From assembly GCA_900766735.1 (NCBI GenBank), contig CAAFWO010000052.1, positions 1-64,000 on the forward strand: a stretch of DNA of 64,000 nt. The letters are read 5' to 3'. A model generated the notes under the pieces. That model worked only from the letters and a program-made list of their open reading frames with translations, ran no database searches and had not been told where the DNA came from. Position numbers and translations under genes: made by a program. This document shows, piece after piece, positions 16,773-26,450 of the stretch. The first letter of the stretch is position 1, and each line of letters starts with the position of its first letter. Source of the stretch: Clostridia bacterium (GTDB lineage: Bacteria; Bacillota; Clostridia; CAKSNL01; HGM11501).

Positions 16773-16774
16773 AA

Positions 16775-16826
16775 TGGTGCGCCTGACAGGAATCGAACCT
16801 GCACGCCGTAAGGCACAAGAACCTAA
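16775..16826 (-). pseudogene. 3' half of a split tRNA-Leu(UAG) gene
   Basis: On the minus strand the sequence runs from the anticodon (TTAGG) through the 3' anticodon stem (TCTTG), the long variable arm, the T arm (GTTCGATTC), and the acceptor CAGGCGC-A-CCA. The matching 5' half (GCGCCTG ... CAAGAT) is at 33135-33172. Joined, they give a perfect anticodon stem-loop CAAGA-TTTAGGT-TCTTG and acceptor stem GCGCCTG/CAGGCGC. It ends exactly at the left boundary of element 2. Confidence 0.92.
16822..16826. other. Left attachment core (CCTAA) of element 2
   Basis: The 5-bp CCTAA shared with 33135-33139 is the only sequence common to both junctions. It corresponds to the anticodon loop (TTAGG on the tRNA strand). 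Serine recombinases exchange at a short core, consistent with this. Confidence 0.75.
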
Positions 16827-16833
16827 TGGTTAT

Positions 16834-16880
16834 ATAGCATATGTGAAAGAATTATATTTCTTTTGCATATGCTATTTTTA
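16834..16880. repeat. Hairpin near the left end of element 2
   Basis: ATAGCATATG (16834-16843) and CATATGCTAT (16866-16875), followed by TTTTTATT. It could be a recombinase arm site or a terminator that insulates the element from the flank. Confidence 0.5.
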
Positions 16881-16951
16881 TTAAAATGATAAAAGTGTGA
16901 TGTGTCAGCAAATATTCCCTGCAAAAAATGTAATAATTTTTATGTTTTTCG

Positions 16952-16980
16952 TTGCATTTTATGAAAATATGTGGTATAAT
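16952..16980 (+). promoter_or_regulatory. Promoter of the DUF4143 ATPase gene
   Basis: TTGCAT (16952-16957), a 17-bp spacer, and TATAAT (16975-16980); the start codon follows 31 bp later. Confidence 0.7.
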
Positions 16981-17011
16981 AACACCATAATAAGAATTTG
17001 GAGGATTGACT

Positions 17012-18304
17012 ATGTATCGTTATGCAATAGAAAATCTTGATAAATGGAAAAATAGTAAAAACCGAAAGCCTCTTATTATCGAAGGTGCAAGACAGGTAGG
17101 TAAAACCTGGATAATGAAGGAGTTTGGCAAAAAGTCATATAACAAGACTGTATATATCAATTTTGATTCCAATGTACAAATGGCGGAATTGTTCTCTATA
17201 GATTTAAATGTAGAACGCATCATTATGGGTCTCGAAATATATGCAGGACATAAAATAAACCCAGCTGATACGCTTATCATATTCGATGAGGTGCAGGAAG
17301 TACCCAAAGCATTGTCTTCGCTTAAGTATTTCTATGAAAATGCTCCGGAGTATCATATTGTATGTGCCGGTTCTCTTCTTGGAATTGCGTTACACGAAGG
17401 AACATCATTCCCCGTCGGCAAGGTAGATTTTCTTAAACTGTATCCTCTGTCATTTAAAGAATTTCTTATGGCAATTGGTCTTGAAAGATTTGCAGAGTTG
17501 TTAGATAAAAAGGATTATGATATGATAAAAAGCTTTAAGCAAACATATATTGATGCTTTAAAGCAGTATTACTATGTTGGAGGTATGCCTGAAGTTGTGG
17601 CATCTTTTGCTGACGAAAAAGACTTCAACGAAGCAAGAAAAATCCAAAAAAGAATACTAACTGCTTATGAACAGGATTTTTCAAAACATGCACCAAAGGA
17701 AATTGTCCCGAAAATAAGAATGTTATGGAACAGCATCCCCTCTCAACTTGCAAAAGAAAATAAAAAATTTATATATGGTCTTATTCGTGAGGGAGCAAGA
17801 GCAAAAGATTATGAAACCGCAATTATGTGGCTTTCTGATTGTGGACTTGTGCATAAGGTTAGCAGAATTAATGCACCTAACATACCACTTAAGGCATATG
17901 AAGATTTGAAAGCATTTAAATTATTTATTGTAGATGTAGGCTTGCTTGGTGCAATGGTAGGTTTAAATCAGCGTACACTTTTAAACGGAAATGAACTCTT
18001 CGTTGAGTTTAAGGGTGCATTAACAGAACAATATGTTATGCAGCAGCTTGCAGTAAACCAGGATTTGGGGATTTATTATTATACCAATGAACGAAACACC
18101 TGCGAGGTTGATTTTATAGTGGATAATGGCGATTATATCATTCCGCTTGAAGTTAAGGCAGAAATCAATCTCAAGGCAAAGAGCCTTAAAACATACAGAG
18201 AAAAATTCAAACCTGAAATATCAATACGCTCATCTATGGCGGATTATAGTGAAGAAACCGGTCTTATCAACCTCCCGCTGTATGCAATAGATGGGATTGA
18301 ATGA
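17012..18304 (+). CDS. AAA (AAA_14)-DUF4143 ATP-binding protein
   Basis: A 430-residue protein with Walker A GARQVGKT (about 25-32), Walker B LIIFDEVQE, and the sensor segment VCAGSLLGIALHEG. The C-terminal DUF4143 domain ends with a nuclease-like fold (EVDFIVDNGDYIIPLEVKAE). ATG 17012 is chosen over a TTG two codons upstream because GGAGG is 7 bp before it. The family is very common in Clostridia and Bacteroidetes, often near mobile elements; its role is not established. It precedes hsdM by 76 bp and may be part of the restriction locus or separate. Confidence 0.85.
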   Translation: MYRYAIENLDKWKNSKNRKPLIIEGARQVGKTWIMKEFGKKSYNKTVYINFDSNVQMAELFSIDLNVERIIMGLEIYAGHKINPADTLIIFDEVQEVPKALSSLKYFYENAPEYHIVCAGSLLGIALHEGTSFPVGKVDFLKLYPLSFKEFLMAIGLERFAELLDKKDYDMIKSFKQTYIDALKQYYYVGGMPEVVASFADEKDFNEARKIQKRILTAYEQDFSKHAPKEIVPKIRMLWNSIPSQLAKENKKFIYGLIREGARAKDYETAIMWLSDCGLVHKVSRINAPNIPLKAYEDLKAFKLFIVDVGLLGAMVGLNQRTLLNGNELFVEFKGALTEQYVMQQLAVNQDLGIYYYTNERNTCEVDFIVDNGDYIIPLEVKAEINLKAKSLKTYREKFKPEISIRSSMADYSEETGLINLPLYAIDGIE

Positions 18305-18380
18305 AAGATTTAGCAACTGCCCGTAAAATAGGACAACTTATATGAGATAATATAGAAAAACGAAATAAGGAGTTTTAAAG

Positions 18381-20480
18381 ATGATAACAGGTGAACTTAA
18401 AAATAAGATAGATGCACTTTGGGATATATTCGCATCAGGCGGACTTGTAAATCCGCTCGATGTAATTGAGCAGATTACATATTTAATGTTTATACATGAC
18501 CTTGATGCGACAGACAATTTAAGAGCTAAAGAGTGTGAAATGCTTGGTATTCCCCATAAGAGTATCTTTGCAGGTGATGTTCAAATCGGCGAGCGCAGGA
18601 TTGACGGAGAAGTGTTGAAATGGTCTAAATTCAAAGACCTTCCTGCGTCTCAGATGTATTCTGTTGTTCAGGAATTCGTATTCCCGTTTATCAAGAACCT
18701 TCACGCTGATAAAGATAGCGCATATTCAAAGTATATGAATGATGCTATCTTTAAATTGCCCACACCGCTTGTTCTTGATAAAGTGGTTTCGAGCCTTGAT
18801 AACATTTATGAACTGATGAAAAGGTCGGACGATACCGATGTGCGCGGTGATGTTTATGAGTACCTTCTCAATAAGATTGCTCAGTCAGGCTTGAACGGTC
18901 AGTTCAGGACCCCAAGACATATCATCAAAATGATGGTTGCTATGATGCAGCCAAAGCCGGACGATGTTATCTGCGACCCTGCGTGCGGAACAAGCGGATT
19001 TTTAGTATCTGCCGGCGAATACTTAAAAGAAAATCATAAGGAAGAAATTTTCTTTAACAAGCAGAAAAAAGACCATTATATGAATTCAATGTTCTACGGC
19101 TACGATATGGACAGAACGATGCTGCGTATCGGCGCTATGAACATGATGACGCACGGGATTGACAGTCCGTTTATCGAGTATCGGGACAGTCTTTCCGACC
19201 AGAATACAGACAGGGAAAAGTATTCTCTTATTCTTGCAAATCCGCCGTTTAAGGGCAGCCTTGATTACGATATAGTATCCGCAGATTTATTGAAAATGTG
19301 CAAAACTAAGAAGACCGAGCTTTTGTTTCTTGCGCTGTTTTTGCGTATGCTGAAAACGGGCGGAAGATGTGCCTGCATCGTTCCGGACGGTGTGCTGTTC
19401 GGCTCATCAGCCGCACACAAGGCAATCCGTAAGGAGATGATTGAAAATAACCGTCTTGAAGCTGTTGTTTCTATGCCGTCCGGCGTATTTAAGCCCTATG
19501 CCGGTGTTTCTACCGCTGTACTTGTATTTACAAAAACAGGTCATGGCGGAACGGACAAGGTTTGGTTTTATGATATGAAAGCGGACGGATTTTCACTTGA
19601 TGATAAGAGAACGCCCACTGCTGAAAATGACATTCCCGATATTATCGAAAGATTTCATAACCTTGATAAGGAAGCAGACAGAGCCAAAACTGAGCAATCC
19701 TTTCTTGTGGACAAGCAGGATATTGTTGATAACGGTTATGACCTGTCTATCAATAAATATAAAGAGGTTGAGTATGTTCCTGTTGAATATCCGTCAACCG
19801 ATGAAATAATTGACGATATATATAATATTGAAAAGGAAATTTCTGACAATCTTTTTGCGCTTAAAAATATGCTTGCACAGGAAGAAAACGAAACGAAAAG
19901 CAGCAAGTTGGAACATACCGATGCTGACTGTATTGACACAAAGTGCATAATGGAGTTGTTATTGCTCTGCGATGAGGCACAGAAAGAATACGAGATTTTA
20001 CCTTCGTTTCAAGGGATGCATTATGTGACAGGAGCTATGCCTTTTAGAGAAGCAGCCGGAGAATTAAAAGAATATATTTTAAAGTTTTCGGGTTCGGATA
20101 CCCTATATATTACGGACAGTTATCTTTTTAAACCGTCTCGTATGGATATAGAAACATATGCAAACGAATTGTTTAAGATGCTTACCGAAGTACAGTTTAA
20201 AAGAATATATTGTCTTACGCCCTTTGACAAGAATCATTTTAACCGGGATGTTTGCACAGCGGTTTCGGATAAGCTTGGCAAACACGACTGCAAGCTTACC
20301 ACTGTCCAATGCAGCAAGTTTCATGACAGGTTCTGGGTTTCTTCGGACAACGGGGCAATCCATGTCGGCGGATCGCTTAACTGCCTGGGTAGAAAAATTT
20401 ACCGAATTTCTTTTCTTGACAATGATGAATATAAAAAAACGCTGAATATAGTTAAAAACACAATTGACGAATTGAAGTAA
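18381..20480 (+). CDS. hsdM: Type I restriction-modification DNA methyltransferase subunit (HsdM) with extra C-terminal domain
   Basis: A 699-residue protein. Residues 1-140 are the helical HsdM N domain. Residues 150-480 form the adenine N6-methyltransferase with DPACGTSGFLVSAG (about 199) and the catalytic NPPF motif (about 287). Typical HsdM proteins end near 480-540 residues; here about 180 more follow. The extension contains HDRFWVSSDNGAIHVGGSLN (about 647-666), which resembles the second half of phospholipase-D-like domains, preceded by a strand ending TLYITDSYL. AAGGAG precedes the ATG. It methylates the target for protection and forms the complex with HsdS and HsdR. Confidence 0.93.
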   Translation: MITGELKNKIDALWDIFASGGLVNPLDVIEQITYLMFIHDLDATDNLRAKECEMLGIPHKSIFAGDVQIGERRIDGEVLKWSKFKDLPASQMYSVVQEFVFPFIKNLHADKDSAYSKYMNDAIFKLPTPLVLDKVVSSLDNIYELMKRSDDTDVRGDVYEYLLNKIAQSGLNGQFRTPRHIIKMMVAMMQPKPDDVICDPACGTSGFLVSAGEYLKENHKEEIFFNKQKKDHYMNSMFYGYDMDRTMLRIGAMNMMTHGIDSPFIEYRDSLSDQNTDREKYSLILANPPFKGSLDYDIVSADLLKMCKTKKTELLFLALFLRMLKTGGRCACIVPDGVLFGSSAAHKAIRKEMIENNRLEAVVSMPSGVFKPYAGVSTAVLVFTKTGHGGTDKVWFYDMKADGFSLDDKRTPTAENDIPDIIERFHNLDKEADRAKTEQSFLVDKQDIVDNGYDLSINKYKEVEYVPVEYPSTDEIIDDIYNIEKEISDNLFALKNMLAQEENETKSSKLEHTDADCIDTKCIMELLLLCDEAQKEYEILPSFQGMHYVTGAMPFREAAGELKEYILKFSGSDTLYITDSYLFKPSRMDIETYANELFKMLTEVQFKRIYCLTPFDKNHFNRDVCTAVSDKLGKHDCKLTTVQCSKFHDRFWVSSDNGAIHVGGSLNCLGRKIYRISFLDNDEYKKTLNIVKNTIDELK

Positions 20481-20560
20481 TGCGGTTACAAAAAGCCGTA
20501 ACAATGTGGAACGACACGCATGTTGTTCCCTACGAGAAAAATAAATTGGAGGTGATGTAG

Positions 20561-21751
20561 GTGGAAAAACTAATAAATATTACAGGAAAAGCATTATCCG
20601 GTGAGTGGGGAATTGATGATGAGGAAGGTATCGGCATTTCTGTTTTGAGAACTACAAACTTTACGAATGACGGCATTATTGATTACTCCAATGTAATTAC
20701 TCGCACAATTACTAAGAAAAATATTGCGGACAAGTTTTTAAGAAAAGGTGACATTATTATTGAAAAATCGGGAGGAAGCGATAATCAACCGGTTGGAAGA
20801 GTGGTTTATTTTGATAATGACGAGAATAAGTATTTATTTAACAATTTCACTGGTTTATTAAGAGTAAAAGATACATCAAAGTGGTTACCTAAGTATATAT
20901 TTTATTCTTTGTTTGCCAACTACCAAAGTGGCGGTACAAGAAGATATGAAAATAAAACAACAGGTTTGCACAATTTGCAAACAGATTTTTATGTTAAAGA
21001 CTTTGAAATAAAAGAAATATCATATGGCGAACAAATAGAAATCTGTGAATTATTTGATGGAATTACTGATTTAATCGACAAACGCAAGCGACAACTTGAA
21101 AAATTGGACGAGCTTGTCAAATCCCGATTTATCGAGATGTTTGGGACACTAAACGCCAACGAGAAGGGGTTTGACGTTATAGATATTGAAAAGTTGTGCA
21201 CACTCATTAAGGATGGAACACATCAAACCCCAACATATACAGAAGATAAGCAGAACGGTTTTAAGTTTCTATCTTCAAAAGATGTAATGACACAAAAAAT
21301 ATGCTGGGAGGATATAAAGTATATTCCTGCGGAGTTACATGAGAAACTATATGCAACAATTCAACCCAAGCGTAACGATATTTTAATGTCAAAAAATGGA
21401 GTAAATTATGGCGTAGCCGCAGTAAATGATACAGATGAAGTATTTGATATTTATGTAAGTTTGGCTTTGTTACGCCCTAAAACCGATAGGGTAAACCCTG
21501 TATATTTGAGGTGTGCAATTAACAATCCAGATACAAAGCGGCAATTTGACAGCAGTATTAAGGGAATTGGTGTTCCAAATCTTCATTTGGGGGAAATAAA
21601 GAAAACCAAAGTCCTTTTACCCCCAATCAGCAAACAAAACGAGTTTACTGATTTCGTCGAACAGGTCGACAAATCAAAATTTGAAATTAAACAAAGCCTT
21701 GAAAAGTTAGAAGTGCTAAAAAAAGCACTAATGCAAAAATATTTTGGGTAG
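20561..21751 (+). CDS. hsdS: Type I restriction-modification specificity subunit (HsdS)
   Basis: A 396-residue protein starting with GTG, with GGAGGTGATG just before it. It has two target-recognition domains (about 1-165 and 205-370), each followed by a conserved helical spacer: ITDLIDKRKRQLEKLDELV and VDKSKFEIKQSLEKLEVLKK. The second half includes LIKDGTHQTPTY and IKGIGVPNLHLGEI, typical of HsdS. It determines the recognition sequence, which cannot be read from the sequence alone. It lies 80 bp after hsdM. Confidence 0.93.
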   Translation: MEKLINITGKALSGEWGIDDEEGIGISVLRTTNFTNDGIIDYSNVITRTITKKNIADKFLRKGDIIIEKSGGSDNQPVGRVVYFDNDENKYLFNNFTGLLRVKDTSKWLPKYIFYSLFANYQSGGTRRYENKTTGLHNLQTDFYVKDFEIKEISYGEQIEICELFDGITDLIDKRKRQLEKLDELVKSRFIEMFGTLNANEKGFDVIDIEKLCTLIKDGTHQTPTYTEDKQNGFKFLSSKDVMTQKICWEDIKYIPAELHEKLYATIQPKRNDILMSKNGVNYGVAAVNDTDEVFDIYVSLALLRPKTDRVNPVYLRCAINNPDTKRQFDSSIKGIGVPNLHLGEIKKTKVLLPPISKQNEFTDFVEQVDKSKFEIKQSLEKLEVLKKALMQKYFG

Positions 21752-21760
21752 GTGAGCGAT

Positions 21761-22768
21761 ATGCCGAATAATGAAAATGATGCATTTTGCCAATTAAATG
21801 CGAAATATTCATCAAGCATTGAAGAAATAAAAGAATATAAATATTTGTGGCATTACACAAGTACAGACGGGTTTCTCGGAATTGTTAAGGATAACTCATT
21901 GCATTTTTGGTTCACACGAAGTGATTGCCTGAATGATGTTTCCGAGGGAAAGAATATAATGGATTTATATAAAAAGACATGTGATGGTTTGTTGCATGAT
22001 AAAAAAATTAAAATTGATTTCTATAATTACATTAAAGATGTTTATATGAGTTCGTACCAATTTATTAGTTATCCGCTTCCGTCGGAGGAAGAACACGAGC
22101 ATTATAGTATGTTGGATTATGTTGAATGTAATGCGTATATTTGTTGCTTTTCAAAGAAAGAGGATTCTCTTGATATGTGGAGGTATTATTCTAAAAGCAA
22201 TGGAGGGTACGGGCTAAAAACCTTTTCAACTTTATTTGAAGGAATCGAAGAATTCGAGAGTTCGGATTATGACGAGAATGCAATATTTAGCAAAATACAT
22301 TCATATGAAGTTATATATGATGATTCAAAAAAGAAAGAAATGTTAGAAAAAATTATACAATATGCCTTTTCGGCTTATAATCAACCGAGTGGTACTGAAA
22401 CAGAAAAAGCAGAAAAAGCAGAAAAAGCGAAACAATTTATAGCACGACAATTAAATACATTACAATTTCAATTCAAGCATGAATGTTACAGTTCGGAAGA
22501 AGAATATAGATTTGTATATTATGTTCCTATTGAACAACCAAAAGGAATGAAAAACAAATTGCCCGAAATAAAATTTAGAAATCAAAACGGAAGGCTTGTT
22601 CCATACATAGAAGTTGTTATTGAAAGCGGAGACGAAAACTTGCATGAAGTATCAATCAGCCCTTTTGAATCGGACATCACCGCCGTAGATACGACAAGAG
22701 AGTATTTGTTACATAACAAATTTAACTGCAATGTGAGAATTTCACAGCTACCTGTAAGAAAAAATTGA
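21761..22768 (+). CDS. DUF2971 protein inside the restriction locus
   Basis: A 335-residue protein with the family start pattern LWHYTSTDGFLGIVKDNSLH...TRSDCLNDVSEG (about residues 26-63), then CFSKKEDSLDMWRYY, as in DUF2971 proteins. The ATG at 21761 with GGTGAG before it is preferred to GTG 21752, which abuts the hsdS stop. A repeated TEKAEKAEKAK stretch lies near residue 210. DUF2971 proteins are often seen in defence loci; a toxin or nucleotidyl-modification role is speculative. Confidence 0.75.
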   Translation: MPNNENDAFCQLNAKYSSSIEEIKEYKYLWHYTSTDGFLGIVKDNSLHFWFTRSDCLNDVSEGKNIMDLYKKTCDGLLHDKKIKIDFYNYIKDVYMSSYQFISYPLPSEEEHEHYSMLDYVECNAYICCFSKKEDSLDMWRYYSKSNGGYGLKTFSTLFEGIEEFESSDYDENAIFSKIHSYEVIYDDSKKKEMLEKIIQYAFSAYNQPSGTETEKAEKAEKAKQFIARQLNTLQFQFKHECYSSEEEYRFVYYVPIEQPKGMKNKLPEIKFRNQNGRLVPYIEVVIESGDENLHEVSISPFESDITAVDTTREYLLHNKFNCNVRISQLPVRKN

Positions 22769-22785
22769 AAGGGGTTTATTTAATA

Positions 22786-23028
22786 ATGAATACATTTTAT
22801 AATCAAATGTTTAATCCTCAATATGTTAATCAAGAATATTACTATCAAATACTGCAACATAAACAATATGAATATGTTCAGAATTGCGAAATTAGAAAAG
22901 CAGTAAAAGCTATGCACGATTTGTGTGAGGCAATGAAGAATATTGATGACAGTCATCAGCAAGAGGCTTTTGATGCTTGTCTGTTGGAATTGGCTTTACA
23001 GTTGAATTGGGATAAAAATAGAAGGTGA
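22786..23028 (+). CDS. Small protein of unknown function between DUF2971 gene and hsdR
   Basis: An 80-residue protein, Asn/Gln/Tyr-rich at its N terminus (residues 1-35) and helical after that. It starts at ATG 22786 with GAAAGGGG upstream and ends 6 bp before hsdR. It resembles no family I know. Position suggests co-expression with the restriction subunits. Confidence 0.6.
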   Translation: MNTFYNQMFNPQYVNQEYYYQILQHKQYEYVQNCEIRKAVKAMHDLCEAMKNIDDSHQQEAFDACLLELALQLNWDKNRR

Positions 23029-23034
23029 ACCAAA

Positions 23035-26000
23035 ATGACAAACTTTGATTTTCTAAAATCTGACCCGCAATTTGCCACATTTGCAGATGTGGCTATTTCT
23101 GCTGAAAAGATTTTAAATATTGATGCGGCGGCATCTGTATTAAATTGCCGCAGAGCGATGGAGTTTGCGGTAAAATGGATGTATTCTGTTGATAAAGACT
23201 TGGAAATGCCTTATGATACAACTCTTATTACTTTGATGAGTAGTGAAGAATTTCGTGATGTTGTAGGAAATGACATATACAGAAGAATGGATTTCATCCG
23301 TAAAGCCGGTAATATTGCGGCGCATGGCGGAAAGAAAATATCAATGGAGCAGGCAAAGCTTTGTATTGAAAACCTCTATTATTTCCTTGACTATGTTGCA
23401 TATTGCTATGGCAAGGATTATAAAGAAGGTCAGTTTGATGCAAGTCTTTTGGAGCTTACCACAGAAGAAGCATTGTCGTTTGTTACCGAAAAGACCGTTG
23501 ATCTTGAAAGCCTGATGGCTGAAAACAAGGCGTTAAAGGATGAACTTACTGCACGTCGTGCCGAACAGCAGCAGACCTATGTTCCAAAGCCCCTTGATTT
23601 ATCCGAGTTTAAGACAAGAAAGATATACATAGATACTATGCTTCAAGAAGCAGGTTGGATTGAAAACGAAACTTGGATAAATGAAGTTGAACTTCCCGGT
23701 ATGCCCAACAAATCCGAGGTCGGATATGCAGACTATGTTTTATATGACGATACTCACAAGCCTTTAGCAGTTGTTGAGGCAAAGAAAACCTGCGTAGATG
23801 TATCAAAAGGCAGACAACAGGCGAAGCTCTATGCCGATATTTTGGAAAAGCAGTATGGCAGACGCCCGATTATTTTCCTGACGAACGGATTTGAGACAAG
23901 GATCGACGACGGACAATATCCCGAAAGAAAGGTTGCAACCATTTATTCAAAGCGTGATTTGGAAAAGCTTTTCAATCTTCGTAAGGCAAGGACAAGCCTT
24001 AAGAATGTGAGGGTCGATAAAGATATCGTCGGCAGATATTATCAAGAAGGCGCTATCAAAGCGGTATGCAAGGCGTTTGACGAGAAAAATCGCAGAAAAG
24101 CACTTCTTGTTATGGCAACCGGTTCCGGTAAAACAAGAACTGTCATTGCACTTTGTAAGGTATTGGCTGAACATAATTGGATTAAAAATATCCTCTTCCT
24201 TGCCGACAGAAACTCTTTAGTAACACAGGCAAAGCGTGCCTTTGTAAATTTGTATAAGGATTTATCTGTTACCAACCTTTGCGAAGAAAAAGATAACTTT
24301 GCGGCACGGTGTGTGTTTTCGACCTATCAGACTATGTATAACTGCATAGACGAAGTAAAGGATGATGAGGGTAAGCTCTTTACAAGCGGTCATTTTGACC
24401 TTGTTATCTGTGATGAGGCTCACCGTTCCATCTATAACAAATACAGAGATATTTTTAACTATTTTGACGCTCCCTTAATCGGTCTCACTGCCACTCCAAA
24501 GGATGAAATCGACAAGAACACATATGAAATATTTGAGCTTGAAAGCGGCGTGCCTACCTATGGGTACGAGCTTGACCAGGCCGTAAAAGACGGATACTTG
24601 GTTAACTATGTTTCTATTGAAACAAAACTTAAGTTTTTGGAAGAAGGTATCACATACGATGATCTTTCTAACGAAGAAAAAGAAGAATACGAAAATAAAT
24701 TCACCGATGAAAAAGGAGAATTGCCTGACCGTATCAATGCAGCGGCACTTAATGAATGGATATTCAATGAGGACACCATCAAACAGGTGCTTAACACCTT
24801 GATGACAGACGGAATTAAGGTGAATTACGGAGAAACCATAGGTAAAACCATTATATTTGCAAAGAATCATGATCATGCCGAAAAAATATTTGAGGTGTTC
24901 GGCAAAGAATATCCGCACCTGAACGGATATGCAAAGGTTATTGATAATTATATTAACTATGCACAGAGTGCAATTGATGAATTCTCCGAGGGTGACAAGC
25001 TGCCGAGAATTGCAATCTCTGTTGATATGCTTGATACCGGGATTGATGTGCCCGAAGTGCTAAACCTTGTATTTTTCAAAAAGGTTATGAGCAAGGCGAA
25101 ATTCTGGCAGATGATAGGCAGAGGAACCCGTCTTTGCCCTAATCTTTTAGACGGCGAGGATAAGCAGAAATTTTATATATTTGATTTCTGTAATAACTTC
25201 GCTTTCTTTCGAATGCATAAGGGAAAGCCTACGGCAAACGGGCTTGCTCTGCAGGGTGCGATATTCAATCTAAAGGCACAAATTGTATTTAAACTTCAGG
25301 ATATTGCTTATCAAACAGAGGATTTGATTTTATTCAGGAAGTCATTGGTTGATGGAATGGCAGCAAAGGTGCAGGAGCTTAACAAAAAGAATTTTGCAGT
25401 AAAGCAACACCTGAAATATGTTGAGTTATATGCAAATGCAGAAAATTATAATGCACTTGCATATGAAGATACGCTTATTATTGGTGAAGAACTTGCACCG
25501 CTTATCACCCCTGATGACGATGAAGCAAGTGCAGTCAGGTTTGATGCACTTATGTACGGAATTGAGCTTGCATATCTTATCGGCAAAAAATACACCCGTG
25601 CGAGAAAAGATCTGGCTAAAAAGGTTACCGCTATTGCAAGTGTAGCCAATATTCCTGAAATAGCTGCAAAGTCGGAACTTATAGACAAAATTCTTAACAC
25701 TGATTATGTTGAAAATTCCGGTATTAACGAATTTGAACATATCAGAACATCACTTCGTGATTTGATGAAATATATCCCAATTGTTGACAGAACAAAATAT
25801 ACAACAAATTTTGCTGATGATATTCTTTCTGTAGAATGGAACGAAGCGGAGCTTGAAAGCGATGACCTTAAAAATTATAAAGCAAAAGCAGAATATTATG
25901 TAAGACAGCATCAGAATAACAACGCAATTGCAAAGTTAAAGAGTAATATACCGCTTACAAAAGATGATGTGACCGAACTTGAAAGGATTTTGTGGAATGA

Positions 26001-26328
26001 AGTCGGAACAAAAGATGAATATACTTCTGAATACGGAGAAAAACCCCTTGGCGAATTCGTCCGCGAGATTGTTGGGCTTGATATGAATGCAACAAAAGAG
26101 GCGTTTTCTGAGTTTCTTAATAATGCAAACCTTGATTCAAGACAGATTTATTTTGTAAATCAGATTGTGGAATATATTGTTCATAACGGATTGATGAAGG
26201 ATTTATCTGTTTTGCAGGATTCTCCCTTTACTGACAGAGGAAGTGTGGTCGAAGTGTTTACAGATTTGTCTGTATGGGCAGGAATACGCAAGGTTATAGA
26301 AAGCATTAATACGAATGCTGCGGCTTGA
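23035..26328 (+). CDS. hsdR: Type I restriction endonuclease/translocase subunit (HsdR)
   Basis: A 1097-residue protein. An N-terminal DUF4145-like domain (about 15-125) is followed by a coiled segment, a PD-(D/E)xK nuclease domain (YADYVLYDDTHKPLAVVEAK, key residues near 232-247), a superfamily 2 helicase (MATGSGKTRT at about 358, DEAHRS at about 459, VDMLDTGIDVPE, MIGRGTR) and an EcoEI-type C-terminal helical domain. It translocates and cleaves unmethylated DNA with HsdM and HsdS. All main catalytic motifs are present, so the system looks intact. Confidence 0.95.
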   Translation: MTNFDFLKSDPQFATFADVAISAEKILNIDAAASVLNCRRAMEFAVKWMYSVDKDLEMPYDTTLITLMSSEEFRDVVGNDIYRRMDFIRKAGNIAAHGGKKISMEQAKLCIENLYYFLDYVAYCYGKDYKEGQFDASLLELTTEEALSFVTEKTVDLESLMAENKALKDELTARRAEQQQTYVPKPLDLSEFKTRKIYIDTMLQEAGWIENETWINEVELPGMPNKSEVGYADYVLYDDTHKPLAVVEAKKTCVDVSKGRQQAKLYADILEKQYGRRPIIFLTNGFETRIDDGQYPERKVATIYSKRDLEKLFNLRKARTSLKNVRVDKDIVGRYYQEGAIKAVCKAFDEKNRRKALLVMATGSGKTRTVIALCKVLAEHNWIKNILFLADRNSLVTQAKRAFVNLYKDLSVTNLCEEKDNFAARCVFSTYQTMYNCIDEVKDDEGKLFTSGHFDLVICDEAHRSIYNKYRDIFNYFDAPLIGLTATPKDEIDKNTYEIFELESGVPTYGYELDQAVKDGYLVNYVSIETKLKFLEEGITYDDLSNEEKEEYENKFTDEKGELPDRINAAALNEWIFNEDTIKQVLNTLMTDGIKVNYGETIGKTIIFAKNHDHAEKIFEVFGKEYPHLNGYAKVIDNYINYAQSAIDEFSEGDKLPRIAISVDMLDTGIDVPEVLNLVFFKKVMSKAKFWQMIGRGTRLCPNLLDGEDKQKFYIFDFCNNFAFFRMHKGKPTANGLALQGAIFNLKAQIVFKLQDIAYQTEDLILFRKSLVDGMAAKVQELNKKNFAVKQHLKYVELYANAENYNALAYEDTLIIGEELAPLITPDDDEASAVRFDALMYGIELAYLIGKKYTRARKDLAKKVTAIASVANIPEIAAKSELIDKILNTDYVENSGINEFEHIRTSLRDLMKYIPIVDRTKYTTNFADDILSVEWNEAELESDDLKNYKAKAEYYVRQHQNNNAIAKLKSNIPLTKDDVTELERILWNEVGTKDEYTSEYGEKPLGEFVREIVGLDMNATKEAFSEFLNNANLDSRQIYFVNQIVEYIVHNGLMKDLSVLQDSPFTDRGSVVEVFTDLSVWAGIRKVIESINTNAAA

Positions 26329-26353
26329 TAAAATGAAGGATATTGGAACAAAA

Positions 26354-26392
26354 AAATCCCTGCCAATTTAAAAGTGGCGGGGGTTCTGCTTT
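26354..26392. terminator. Terminator between hsdR and the DUF6076 gene
   Basis: Arms CCCTGCCA (26358-26365) and TGGCGGGG (26375-26382), with an A run before and a T-rich tail after, between convergent genes. Confidence 0.65.
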
Positions 26393-26450
26393 TTAGTCGT
26401 TTGTTTAGTTTCAATCGACCAGTACATCGTTTGCATGATTTCTGTTTGAT

